Shown here piece after piece: positions 24,233 to 32,006 of a DNA stretch of 33,396 nucleotides. Made by a program: the position numbers and the translations under genes. Source of the DNA: Planctomycetota bacterium (GTDB taxonomy: Bacteria; Planctomycetota; Planctomycetia; Gemmatales; Gemmataceae); the NCBI GenBank assembly GCA_021809185.1, contig JAKBAI010000027.1:1-33396 (forward strand), in the 5' to 3' direction. The notes under the pieces are model-generated. The model was given only the letters and a program-made list of their open reading frames with translations, was not told where the DNA came from and made no database searches. Within the stretch, counting starts at the first letter, position 1. Each line of letters begins with the position of its first letter.

Positions 24233-25504
24233 ATGGTGAGCACACTTTTGCGAAAGATGATCTTAGGACTGCTTTGTACCTGGTTAATCGCTAACCAAGG
24301 TCTTACCGTCTCTGGAGCGGAGAAAGAATTTTTCTTTAAACCGAAAGATAAAATTGTTTTTTTGGGGGATAGTATTACGGAACAGTACCAGTACTCCAGC
24401 TATATTGAATTTTATTTGACGACTCGATTTCCCAATTGGCAATTGACATTTTTAAATGCAGGGATAAGTGGAGATACTGCGAACGGTGGGGCAAACCGAT
24501 TTCAATCGCATATCTTAGATGAAAAACCGACTTGCGTAACCATCGATTTTGGTATGAATGATGGAGGTTATGGCAAATTCGATAAAAATCGGAATAAAGT
24601 TTTTATTGAAAAGACCAAAGCGATGCTTGAAATGGCTAAAAAGGCTGGGGTGAGAGTTGCGCTAATCTCTCCGAATGCCGTGGATCGCCGCTATAAATCG
24701 AATGGTGCAGAATATCTGGAAACGCAAAAAGAATTTTATGCTCCTTTGAAACAGTTGGCCGAGGAATTCAATCTTCCTTATGCCGATCAATACACCATGA
24801 CTCGAAAAGAATTTGAAATGATCGAGAAAGCGAATCTGCCGAAAGTAAGACCCTTTGGTGACGGTTTTCATACCTCCCCTCCTGGTGGAATTATGATGGC
24901 TCATAGCATTCTCACTCTGCTCAATGCTCCAGCTTTAGTCAGTTCAGTAAAAATCAATCTAGAGGGGAAATCAATCAAGGCCGATCAGGCAGAGGTAACT
25001 GAAACAGAATATGGAAACAATTCGGTTTCATTCACTCGGAAGGATAATTGTTTGCCATTGTGGGTTTTTCCCGATGCTCAAACTTTGCTTCCATTTATTA
25101 ATAACCTGGATGATTTAAATCGATACGAATTACAAGTTTCTGGTCTTGCTTCTGGGAAGTATTCTATATTGATTGACGATAAAGAAGTTGCTCAATATAG
25201 TGCGGAAGAATTGGCAAAAGGGGTAAATCTAGGGAATATTGACAAAGGGCCGATCGTCGACCAAGCGAAAGCCGTTTTTAACGCGATCAATAAAAAGAAT
25301 GGGAAAGTGCATTATCGTTTTCGACAAGTCGTTATGTTTAATCCAAATCTTCCCGATTGGTTGAGCGATTTGAGTGGAGAAATTCAGAAACGTAAGAAAG
25401 TCCAACTCGATAAAATTCTTCTGGAAATAGCTAAAGAGCAAGAAGAGATTTATAAAATGGTTCAACCAAAACCACATAAATTTAAGGTTGTTGCTGTTAA
25501 GTAA
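24233..25504 (+). CDS. Exported SGNH/GDSL hydrolase
   Basis: A 423-residue exported esterase-type hydrolase. The signal peptide is about 1-29 (MVSTLLRKMILGLLCTWLIA). The SGNH blocks are all present: block I VFLGDSITE (42-50) with nucleophile Ser47; block II NAGISGDTANG with the oxyanion Gly; block III GMND (107-110) with Asn109; and block V DGFH (210-213) with Asp210 and His213. This fold removes acetyl or acyl groups from carbohydrates or lipids. The extra C-terminal 200 residues (from about 235) look beta-sandwich and then helical with a Lys/Glu-rich end, as in planctomycete homologs. The ATG has AAGGGGAA six bases upstream. Monocistronic, with a hairpin terminator at 25601. Substrate is unknown. 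Confidence 0.9.
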   Translation: MVSTLLRKMILGLLCTWLIANQGLTVSGAEKEFFFKPKDKIVFLGDSITEQYQYSSYIEFYLTTRFPNWQLTFLNAGISGDTANGGANRFQSHILDEKPTCVTIDFGMNDGGYGKFDKNRNKVFIEKTKAMLEMAKKAGVRVALISPNAVDRRYKSNGAEYLETQKEFYAPLKQLAEEFNLPYADQYTMTRKEFEMIEKANLPKVRPFGDGFHTSPPGGIMMAHSILTLLNAPALVSSVKINLEGKSIKADQAEVTETEYGNNSVSFTRKDNCLPLWVFPDAQTLLPFINNLDDLNRYELQVSGLASGKYSILIDDKEVAQYSAEELAKGVNLGNIDKGPIVDQAKAVFNAINKKNGKVHYRFRQVVMFNPNLPDWLSDLSGEIQKRKKVQLDKILLEIAKEQEEIYKMVQPKPHKFKVVAVK

Positions 25505-25600
25505 AATGAATCACAGGTAACATGTGGTTGGAACCTGATCTGAATGGGCATTTCAACATGTTCCTGTTCAAAGTATTTCAAAAAAAAAAAGAAATTTATA

Positions 25601-25635
25601 AATCATCGTTAATCAGTGATTATCGGTGATTTTTT
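25601..25635 (+). terminator. Intrinsic terminator after the SGNH hydrolase gene
   Basis: Stem aatcatcg-t-taatc (25601-25614) against gatta-t-cggtgatt (25618-25631), with a 3-nt loop, one T-T mismatch and one G-T pair, followed by a short T run. A second, longer-looped imperfect hairpin lies just after the stop codon (25514-25525 with 25556-25566). Confidence 0.6.
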
Positions 25636-25776
25636 ATTGGATAACTTAAATTTGATTCGAGTTGATTGGTTCATCGAATGAAAAAGAAGATAATCGCTTG
25701 TGAAGGGATCAATCTATTTCTAGAAAGTCTAAACAGATTTGAAAGTTGAGTTTTATTCGATTAGAAAGAAAGCAAA

Positions 25777-27150
25777 ATGTCAATTGTTGTAATCAATGCG
25801 GTAGGTTTGACCCCAAATCTTTTACCCTATGCTCCTCAGTTAAAAAGATTAGCCGAAAACCAATGGCAGATAGCGATGCGCGACATTCTCCCTGCGGTAA
25901 CTTGCTCTGTTCAAGCAACACTTCTAACCGGAAAACCAGTTCATGAGCATGGGATCGTTGGCAACGGCTGGTTATATCGAGATACGCAAGAGGTAAGATT
26001 TTGGCAACAATCGAATCACCTTTTACAGAAAGAGCCTTTATATGTAACTGCTAGAAAAAGAGCCAACAAAAAAGGAAAGGAGTTTCGATGCGCGAAGTTG
26101 TTTTGGTGGTTCAATCAAGGAGCGATGGTCGACTATTCGATTACACCAAAGCCGTATTATGGGATCGATGGGAGTAAGGTTTTTGGGATAACGGGAACTC
26201 CAGATTCTTTAGCAGAAGAAGCAGAGAAAAAATTAGGGGTTTTTCCGTTTCATACTTTTTGGGGGCCTATGGCTGGTTTGCCAAGCACGGAGTGGATAGC
26301 AAAGTCAGCGGCTTGGGTGATGGAAAGCAAAAAACCGGATTTGACTCTGGTTTATCTTCCTCATTTGGATTATGATCCGCAAAGGTTTGGCCCAGACCGT
26401 TGTCATTTACCGCAATTAGTTAAGGAACTTGACGATGCCTGTTCTCCGATTCTGGAAACGGCTAACCGATTGGGAGTAAAAGTTTGGGTGTTGAGCGAAT
26501 ATGGTCATTGTTCGGTTCGGCGAGCCATTTATTTGAACCGAATCTTACGTGAAGAAAAATATCTGAAAGTGAGAACTGGGCCTTTTGGCGATCAGCTCGA
26601 TTTGTTCGTTAGTCGAGCTTTTGCAGTCTGTGATCATCAACTTGCACATATTTATGTGAAGGATGAAAATGATGTTGATGGAGTAAAAAAATGCTTGCAA
26701 GGAATACCTGGAGTTGCAAAATTGTATTCTGGAGAGGAGAGAAATGCTATTTGTTTAAATCATGTTCGTAGTGGGGAGATCATTGCCTTATCTGAACAAG
26801 ATTCCTGGTTTGCTTATAATTTCTGGTTCGAAGATTCACGTGCTCCGGATTATGCACGTTGTGTTGCCATCCATCATAAACCAGGATATGATCCTTGCGA
26901 ATTATTTGTTGATCCAACAATTTGGTTCCCTCAAATGAAAATTGCGAGAAAACTCTTACAGAAAAAAATCGGATTCCGGATGATGCTCGATGTTATCCCA
27001 TTGGAGGCATCGATCGTTCGAGGAAGTCATGGTTTAATCAATAATTCTTTAAATGAGGGGCCAATATTAATCGGGACGGGGAGAAAACCAAATGAAGGGA
27101 TGGAAATGACCGAATTTAAAGAACTCCTCCTCCAAGAATTGGGATTATAA
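25777..27150 (+). CDS. Alkaline-phosphatase-superfamily protein (NPP/phosphodiesterase-like)
   Basis: A 457-residue soluble protein of the nucleotide pyrophosphatase/phosphodiesterase branch of the alkaline phosphatase superfamily. No signal peptide is present. ILPAVTCSVQATLLTGKPVH (37-56), then EHGIVGNGW, matches the NPP nucleophile region, with Thr42 as likely nucleophile. Metal-site positions include Asp198 (LPHLDYD) and SEYGH (240-244). The N-terminal strand reads VINAVGLTP where classical NPPs have an Asp before Gly, and SEYGH replaces the usual S-D-H-G. This divergent subfamily therefore binds metals differently or has a different activity. I recall similar proteins among the eboF-type genes of ebo clusters, but no other ebo gene is adjacent. 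Transcribed alone; a weak terminator lies at 27302. Confidence 0.82.
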   Translation: MSIVVINAVGLTPNLLPYAPQLKRLAENQWQIAMRDILPAVTCSVQATLLTGKPVHEHGIVGNGWLYRDTQEVRFWQQSNHLLQKEPLYVTARKRANKKGKEFRCAKLFWWFNQGAMVDYSITPKPYYGIDGSKVFGITGTPDSLAEEAEKKLGVFPFHTFWGPMAGLPSTEWIAKSAAWVMESKKPDLTLVYLPHLDYDPQRFGPDRCHLPQLVKELDDACSPILETANRLGVKVWVLSEYGHCSVRRAIYLNRILREEKYLKVRTGPFGDQLDLFVSRAFAVCDHQLAHIYVKDENDVDGVKKCLQGIPGVAKLYSGEERNAICLNHVRSGEIIALSEQDSWFAYNFWFEDSRAPDYARCVAIHHKPGYDPCELFVDPTIWFPQMKIARKLLQKKIGFRMMLDVIPLEASIVRGSHGLINNSLNEGPILIGTGRKPNEGMEMTEFKELLLQELGL

Positions 27151-27301
27151 TCGTTAAAAGCGATGGATCCAAAAAAAATGTCATTTAAAAATTTTATAAG
27201 ATTGTTGAAATGGTTCGAATAAACAAAATCTAACTTATAAAAACTAGTCAAAAACAATCTAAAATCATAATAAAGAGATAAGCTTAAGATAATCAAACAA
27301 T

Positions 27302-27332
27302 GATTCTACTCAGAATCTCATTTTTTTTTTTT
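27302..27332 (+). terminator. Probable weak intrinsic terminator
   Basis: Stem gattct (27302-27307) and agaatc (27312-27317), 4-nt loop, followed after three bases by twelve T (27321-27332). The stem is only 6 bp, but the T tract is long. It would end the NPP-like transcript, 150 bases past its stop, and lies 86 bases before the kinase gene. Confidence 0.5.
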
Positions 27333-27418
27333 ACTCTGGTGGAAAGATCTAAAAATGTAACATATATTTAAAAAAGTTTTGAGAGTCGCTTCCTCGCGAA
27401 GGCAAAAATAGGTTACTT

Positions 27419-28726
27419 ATGGTAGGTCGAGTATATTTAGAAAGATACGAAGCCCTTCGTCTCCTTGGTGAAGGGGGGATGGGAAAAGTTTATCTTGCAC
27501 GCCAAATCGATCTTGGTCGGCAAGTGGTCGTTAAAGTTATGCACGACCACATTGCTGCAGATTCGATGTTTCGAGATAGATTTCAACGTGAAACATTATT
27601 AATGGCACGTTTTCAACACCCCTATGCAGTAACTTTATATGATGCGTCCTTAAATGATCCCAATGGTCCATGTATCATTATGGAGTATGTTCGGGGGACC
27701 AATCTAGAAACAATTCTCCAAAAAAATGGAAAATTTGCTCCTGCAAGAATAACTCGATTTTTGAGTCAATTATGTGAAGTTTTAGATTCGGCTCACCAGG
27801 AAGGAATTGTCCATCGAGACTTGAAACCCGCAAATTTGATGATTGTCGATTTCGATTCTCCAAGAGAAAAGATTAAGGTTATGGATTTTGGGTTGGCTAA
27901 ATTAGTACATCCAGATAAATCCGATTTAATTAATAATACGTCGATATCTCAAGTCGAATTTGCAGTGGGAACACCTGGATATATAAGTCCAGAACAAGTT
28001 CGAGGTGAACCTAGTGATCACCGGGCAGATATTTATAGTGTCGGAGTAATTTTGTATGAACTCTTAACCGGGCGACTACCTTTCAAAGGTACTTCAACGA
28101 TGGATGTTTTGCTAGCGCATGCAACAGAACTGCCACCGAGGTTTTGTGATCTAGATATCAGTCTTAATATTTCGCGATCTATAGAGCAAGTAGTGTTTTC
28201 CTGTTTAGAAAAAGATCCCAACAATCGACCACAGACCGCACTCGATCTGGCAAATGCCTTTGAAGTTGCTATCGGGATTGAAGATTTTGAAGATGATCAA
28301 AGCGAATGGGAAACAGAACCAGAAATCCCGGCAATTATTGATGAACCCGATACACTAACTTTCCGATTAGAAGCTTGGATGCCCGAATCGATTGCGATTC
28401 TAAAATTGCGAGGCTTTGTTCAAGATGTGCAAGGGGAAATTATTGAAAGTATTCCAGGATTAATTCGTGTCCGCATCGGTTCGCCACAAAAATCGTCAAG
28501 AGGTTCTGGAGTATTTTCATTGTTAGGTTTGGGACGGAAAGATAAAGGGTTGAATATAGAACTTTATCTCCATCAATTAAGTCCAGATCGAGGAAATCAA
28601 CTTTTAATTCAAGTTACTTTTCGCCCTAGTAATAACAACGAATTGAACGACCCTGTTTGGCGACAACGCTGTAATAATATTTTTGTGGAATTGAGATCGT
28701 TCTTGATCGCTACTCAGCTTGTTTAG
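27419..28726 (+). CDS. Soluble Hanks-type Ser/Thr protein kinase with unknown C-terminal domain
   Basis: A 435-residue cytosolic kinase; no membrane segment is visible, unlike PknB-type receptors. The kinase domain (about 9-285) is complete: Gly-rich loop GEGGMGKVY (17-25), ATP-binding Lys39 (VVVKV), Glu58 of helix C, catalytic loop HRDLKPANL (132-140) with Asp134, DFGLA (156-160), activation-segment GTPGYISPEQ (184-193), and DIYSVGVILYELLTG. It should therefore be active. An acidic linker (288-312) leads to a C-terminal domain (about 315-435): ESIPGLIRVRIGSP, a Ser/Gly loop, LNIELYLHQL, then WRQRCNNIFVELRSFL. I do not recognise this domain. Start ATG at 27419, with no strong Shine-Dalgarno. 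A bidirectional terminator follows 30 bases past the stop. Confidence 0.93.
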   Translation: MVGRVYLERYEALRLLGEGGMGKVYLARQIDLGRQVVVKVMHDHIAADSMFRDRFQRETLLMARFQHPYAVTLYDASLNDPNGPCIIMEYVRGTNLETILQKNGKFAPARITRFLSQLCEVLDSAHQEGIVHRDLKPANLMIVDFDSPREKIKVMDFGLAKLVHPDKSDLINNTSISQVEFAVGTPGYISPEQVRGEPSDHRADIYSVGVILYELLTGRLPFKGTSTMDVLLAHATELPPRFCDLDISLNISRSIEQVVFSCLEKDPNNRPQTALDLANAFEVAIGIEDFEDDQSEWETEPEIPAIIDEPDTLTFRLEAWMPESIAILKLRGFVQDVQGEIIESIPGLIRVRIGSPQKSSRGSGVFSLLGLGRKDKGLNIELYLHQLSPDRGNQLLIQVTFRPSNNNELNDPVWRQRCNNIFVELRSFLIATQLV

Positions 28727-28755
28727 CTTTTTGAGCATTACTTTTTGGGCAATAA

Positions 28756-28789
28756 AAAAAGAAAGAGTTTACTCAAACTCTTTCTTTTT
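28756..28789. terminator. Bidirectional intrinsic terminator between kinase and BON gene
   Basis: Perfect 15-bp stem aaaaagaaagagttt (28756-28770) and aaactctttcttttt (28775-28789) with a 4-nt loop. A-rich and T-rich flanks make it work on both strands. It sits between two convergent genes. Confidence 0.88.
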
Positions 28790-28804
28790 ATGTTTAGAAA
28801 TTCA

Positions 28805-28840
28805 TTTCAAATCTTCAAATTTCAAATCTTCAAATTTCAA
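28805..28840. repeat. 15-bp tandem repeat, 2.4 copies
   Basis: Unit tttcaaatcttcaaa at 28805-28819 and 28820-28834, then partial tttcaa to 28840, beside the terminator and just after the 3' end of the BON gene. Confidence 0.92.
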
Positions 28841-28857
28841 TCCTTTGAAAAGAATTA

Positions 28858-30357
28858 TTAGTTCCCAGGCGAATTTGAAGAAGAATTCCCAGAATTATTG
28901 TTTTGAATCAAACTAGGGATTGCGGGTACTTTTGACAAAGTATATTGAGAATTCAGATTCCCATCTGCTGTAGAAGAAGAAACTTTCGGGATTGTATTTT
29001 GGTTGAGTTTTTCTTTAATTGAATTCAGATTTTTCTCTGGGTTCGTTTCTTTCAGAGATAGTAAGTTGGGGTAGGGAGGGGCTGTTGTCGAAGGGGTTGA
29101 ATTCTTAGAAACAATCGTTTGTTGAGAATTCGAGATTGGTAGATTCCCTTGGTTATTTATGGAAGAGAGGTTTTGATTAGAAGTCGTATTAGCAGCAATC
29201 GGCGATTGAATTAATGAAGGAATTGTCGGGACAACGGGAATCGGATAGCTAGGGCTGTTGGTTGAGGCATTGAAAGCTTGGTTATTTGATGGAGTCGAAC
29301 CAAAAGAATTGGTGTTTTTCCCTGTTTGGTTGATCGGTAAAGAATTGTTGACCATTGCAATGGGTTGCTGCGATTGCACCGGTTGAGGAAGTTGGTGTGA
29401 TGCATTGTATCCTTGGAAATCAAACGATTTTGGATTCTGATTCGAAGCAAAAGAATTACCCAGATTTTCAGAAACTACCGAAGGATTGTTAATCTGCAAT
29501 TCGTTTTGAACATATCTCACACCTGGAGTGAGCCGAATAAGTCCTTCAACCAGAGTTTTTTCTTTCTCTGAAATGACAGTACCGCGGAGCAAAACAACGT
29601 TATTGTTATCGACTAAAATCTGAAGATTCCCAGGGTTTTTTACTTTGGTAGATCGATTTACTATGTCGCGTAATTTTACTTCCATAGCAGATCCAAACGG
29701 GCGGTTCGTTGAAAACTGTAAATTTGCAGAGAAGAAAAGACGATTGGCACGGAATGGATTGGATGGACCAGCATAACGAGACGCATTTCCAGAAGTACCA
29801 CCAATACCAGCAACTCCCCCCGCCATCCCGGCTCCGCCTCGGCCACCAATCCCACCAATCCCACCAATCCCACCAACTCCACCAGTTACCCCAGCTCCAC
29901 CGGTTGTAACTGTACCTAGGGAGGGTTGATTAAATCCTCCTGGAGTATATGGAGTTGTGCCTATGGTCGCACCAGCTCTTCCTTGATAAATAGGATTATC
30001 AAAGCTAGAAGATAAAAAATTGGTTTGGCTTAAACCCGTTGAACTGTTACCCCCCAAACCACTTGAAGATAATCCGCTAAAATTTCCAGTTCCTGAAAAT
30101 CCACCACCTCCCGATGAACCCGAAAAGGTGCCGCCACTTCCTGCAATCCCGCGACCACCAGAGCTTCCCCCAAAGGCAGATCCTCCGCCAGACATCGAAG
30201 TGCCTCCCAATAAACTCCCGCCGCCCGATGAGCCCCCTGAGTTCAACCCCGATATTTGAGCATGCGCACGATTTTGCATAATCAAAATGGTATTGAGAAT
30301 AAAAATATAAATCGACAATTTCATACACTGTTGAAGCTTGGGAAATGTCACTTTCAT
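28858..30357 (-). CDS. Secreted Gly/Ser-rich BON-domain protein
   Basis: A 499-residue exported protein. A signal peptide spans about 1-33 (hydrophobic core IYIFILNTILIM, cut near AHA). Residues 37-190 are low complexity, rich in Gly and Ser, with a run of GGI triplets (162-171). A BON domain follows at about 225-291 (VKLRDIVNRST, NNVVLLRGTVISEKEK, VEGLIRLTPGVRYVQNELQI). The tail (295-499) is Asn/Ser/Pro/Gln-rich and disordered. It shares signal peptide plus BON plus disordered tail with the gene at 1-635 but has an added Gly-rich head. The ATG has AGGAAAGGA nine bases upstream. Low-complexity regions suggest a surface or matrix protein; no enzymatic motif. Internal GGI and GGS repeats make length variation likely. 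Confidence 0.85.
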   Translation of the reverse strand: MKVTFPKLQQCMKLSIYIFILNTILIMQNRAHAQISGLNSGGSSGGGSLLGGTSMSGGGSAFGGSSGGRGIAGSGGTFSGSSGGGGFSGTGNFSGLSSSGLGGNSSTGLSQTNFLSSSFDNPIYQGRAGATIGTTPYTPGGFNQPSLGTVTTGGAGVTGGVGGIGGIGGIGGRGGAGMAGGVAGIGGTSGNASRYAGPSNPFRANRLFFSANLQFSTNRPFGSAMEVKLRDIVNRSTKVKNPGNLQILVDNNNVVLLRGTVISEKEKTLVEGLIRLTPGVRYVQNELQINNPSVVSENLGNSFASNQNPKSFDFQGYNASHQLPQPVQSQQPIAMVNNSLPINQTGKNTNSFGSTPSNNQAFNASTNSPSYPIPVVPTIPSLIQSPIAANTTSNQNLSSINNQGNLPISNSQQTIVSKNSTPSTTAPPYPNLLSLKETNPEKNLNSIKEKLNQNTIPKVSSSTADGNLNSQYTLSKVPAIPSLIQNNNSGNSSSNSPGN

Positions 30358-30427
30358 GCTTTGTAATCCTTTCCTATCGAACCGCTTCTAAATAAGAGGA
30401 ATATTGTAACGACAGAGAATAATTCAT

Positions 30428-30462
30428 ACTTCGTTATTAAATAGGTGTAGTAACAACGAAGT
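30428..30462. promoter_or_regulatory. Inverted repeat upstream of the BON gene
   Basis: acttcgttatta (30428-30439) against taacaacgaagt (30451-30462): eleven of twelve positions pair, 11-base loop. It lies about 70 bases upstream of the BON start, so it is either a regulator site or a leader hairpin on the minus-strand transcript. Confidence 0.4.
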
Positions 30463-30629
30463 CGGGCCTTATGTTCTCTCTGACCAAATTATCATTTTTC
30501 TCATCCAGATAATAGCTTAATGGGGAATGAAATAATGCTTCCAAAGATTGTTAACCTGGTTTTTGCAATTTATTATCCAAAAAATAAGTAAAATACGCTC
30601 ATTCTATCATTACTTTAATATTACCTTGC

Positions 30630-30668
30630 GGAGGTGAAAATTTTATGAGAAAGTTTTTCCCTCCTTAA
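30630..30668 (+). promoter_or_regulatory. Leader-like mini-ORF with hairpin-embedded Shine-Dalgarno
   Basis: GGAGG (30630-30634), ten bases, then ATG at 30645 and seven codons (MRKFFPP) to TAA at 30666-30668. The GGAGG can pair with cctcc at the end of the same mini-ORF (ccctcctt), with neighbouring aaaa/tttt pairs in between. It lies 260 bases before the isomerase start. Possible leader peptide; chance cannot be excluded. Confidence 0.25.
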
Positions 30669-30927
30669 CCATAATATCGACTTTTCCAGTTCTCATAGTT
30701 TATTCGCTTTTACCTGTTAATCCAAAAGAATTGGATAAATCATTTTTAACAAAACTAAAATGGAGAAATGCAAAGTCAAATTCTATTTATAAAAGAATTA
30801 AAATTTGTAAAAATTCACAATCAAATCAGGCTTCATTTGTGTAGGAATTGAGACCAAATAAGCTCATTTTTCCTAGAATATCTCTAATCGAATAATTCCC
30901 AAAATTTCAAGAAAAAGGAGAAAGGTG

Positions 30928-31836
30928 ATGCAGCTCGGTTTTGTTAGTGCGGTACTGGGAGATCGTACGATTGAAGAGGTATTGGCATTCGCGGCAGATG
31001 AAAAATATATTTGGGTCGAAATGATGTGTTGGCCTAAAGCCGGAGTCGATCCTTCACTGACTGGGATTGCACACATTGATGTAACCCAGAATAGCGATGC
31101 TTATGCACACCATATTCGAGATTTGTTAAGAATTCATAACGTAAAAATATCTGGACTTGGATATTATCCAAATCCTCTCGAAGAAAATGAAGAAAAGCGT
31201 AAACAGATTGTCAATCACCTTAAAAAAGTGATTCAATTTGCCCCAACTATTGGTGTAAAGCTTGTTAATACTTTTATCGGTCGTCAATCATCGCGTCCTG
31301 CGGATGATCAATGGCAACTGGTTCAGGAAGTCTGGACTCCCATTTTAGAAGTAGCTAAAAGTAATGGTGTAAAAATTGCCATCGAAAACTGTCCAATGTT
31401 ATTTCACCCGAACCAATGGCCGGGTGGAACCAATCTTGCAAATTGTCCCGCCCACTGGAGAAAATTTTTTGATCTGTTTCCAAGTGATACGATCGGGTTG
31501 AATCTTGATCCTTCCCATCTGATATGGTTAATGATTGATCCGATACGAGCAATCAAAGAATTTGGAAGTAAACTTTTTCATGTACACGCCAAGGATACTA
31601 GGATCGATTACGATAAGCTCTATGAAGTTGGTTCCCAAGGGATGGGTTGGCATGTGGCGAAATTACCAGGGCTTGGTGATGTGAATTGGGGTAAATTTAT
31701 TGGCGCGTTAGCTGAAGTAGGTTATCGGGGACCGATCTGTGTTGAAGTAGAAGATAAAGCGTATGAAGGTTCTCTGGAAGATCGTAAACGGGCACTGCGC
31801 CAGAGCAAAAGATTTCTACAATCGTATGTTGACTAA
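30928..31836 (+). CDS. TIM-barrel sugar-phosphate isomerase/epimerase
   Basis: A 302-residue cytosolic protein of the AP-endonuclease-2 TIM-barrel (xylose-isomerase-like) family; no signal peptide. The start is ATG at 30928, seven bases after AAGGAG; a GTG directly before it is also in frame. The barrel contains MQLGFVSAVLGDRTIEE, TFIGRQSSRPADDQW, and four expected metal-ligand strands: IAIENCP (Glu), GLNLDPSHL (Asp and His), FHVHAKDTR (His) and ICVEVEDKAY (Glu). Metal centre and H-x-K-D strand are therefore intact, unlike the exported relative at 11834. Such enzymes interconvert sugars or inositol derivatives; the substrate is not evident. It is flanked by divergent and convergent genes, so it is transcribed alone. 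Confidence 0.9.
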   Translation: MQLGFVSAVLGDRTIEEVLAFAADEKYIWVEMMCWPKAGVDPSLTGIAHIDVTQNSDAYAHHIRDLLRIHNVKISGLGYYPNPLEENEEKRKQIVNHLKKVIQFAPTIGVKLVNTFIGRQSSRPADDQWQLVQEVWTPILEVAKSNGVKIAIENCPMLFHPNQWPGGTNLANCPAHWRKFFDLFPSDTIGLNLDPSHLIWLMIDPIRAIKEFGSKLFHVHAKDTRIDYDKLYEVGSQGMGWHVAKLPGLGDVNWGKFIGALAEVGYRGPICVEVEDKAYEGSLEDRKRALRQSKRFLQSYVD

Positions 31837-31922
31837 AAGCTATTGATCTCCTGATTGTTTTTTTGGGTCACATATTTTAATTGCTTTCCTCAATTTCTTC
31901 AATTCGAAAATGGTGTTGGGAA

Positions 31923-31970
31923 ATTATATCACCCCTTAAAATCGAGTTGTAATTTAATGGGTGATATAAT
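31923..31970. terminator. 18-bp inverted repeat between convergent genes, probable bidirectional terminator
   Basis: Left arm 31923-31940 (attatatcaccccttaaa), right arm 31953-31970 (tttaatgggtgatataat): 17 of 18 positions pair, 12-nt loop. It lies 87 bases after the isomerase stop and 36 bases after the nadV stop on the other strand. No clean U tract follows, so a protein-binding role is also possible. Confidence 0.6.
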
Positions 31971-32006
31971 GAGCTAGTTTGCTTTCGGCGATGATTGGAT
32001 TTCGAT

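Larger units (their letters stand above)
30358..30927. other. Divergent intergenic region
   Basis: 570 bases between the BON gene (left) and the isomerase gene (right), which must hold both promoters. It contains an inverted repeat (30428-30462) and a mini-ORF with a strong Shine-Dalgarno (30630-30668). The remainder, especially 30720-30900, is plain AT-rich sequence. Confidence 0.5.

Noticed and set aside
30020..30259. Plus-strand Pro-rich frame
   Set aside because: It is the antisense of Gly-rich codons (ggn/ccn) in the BON gene.
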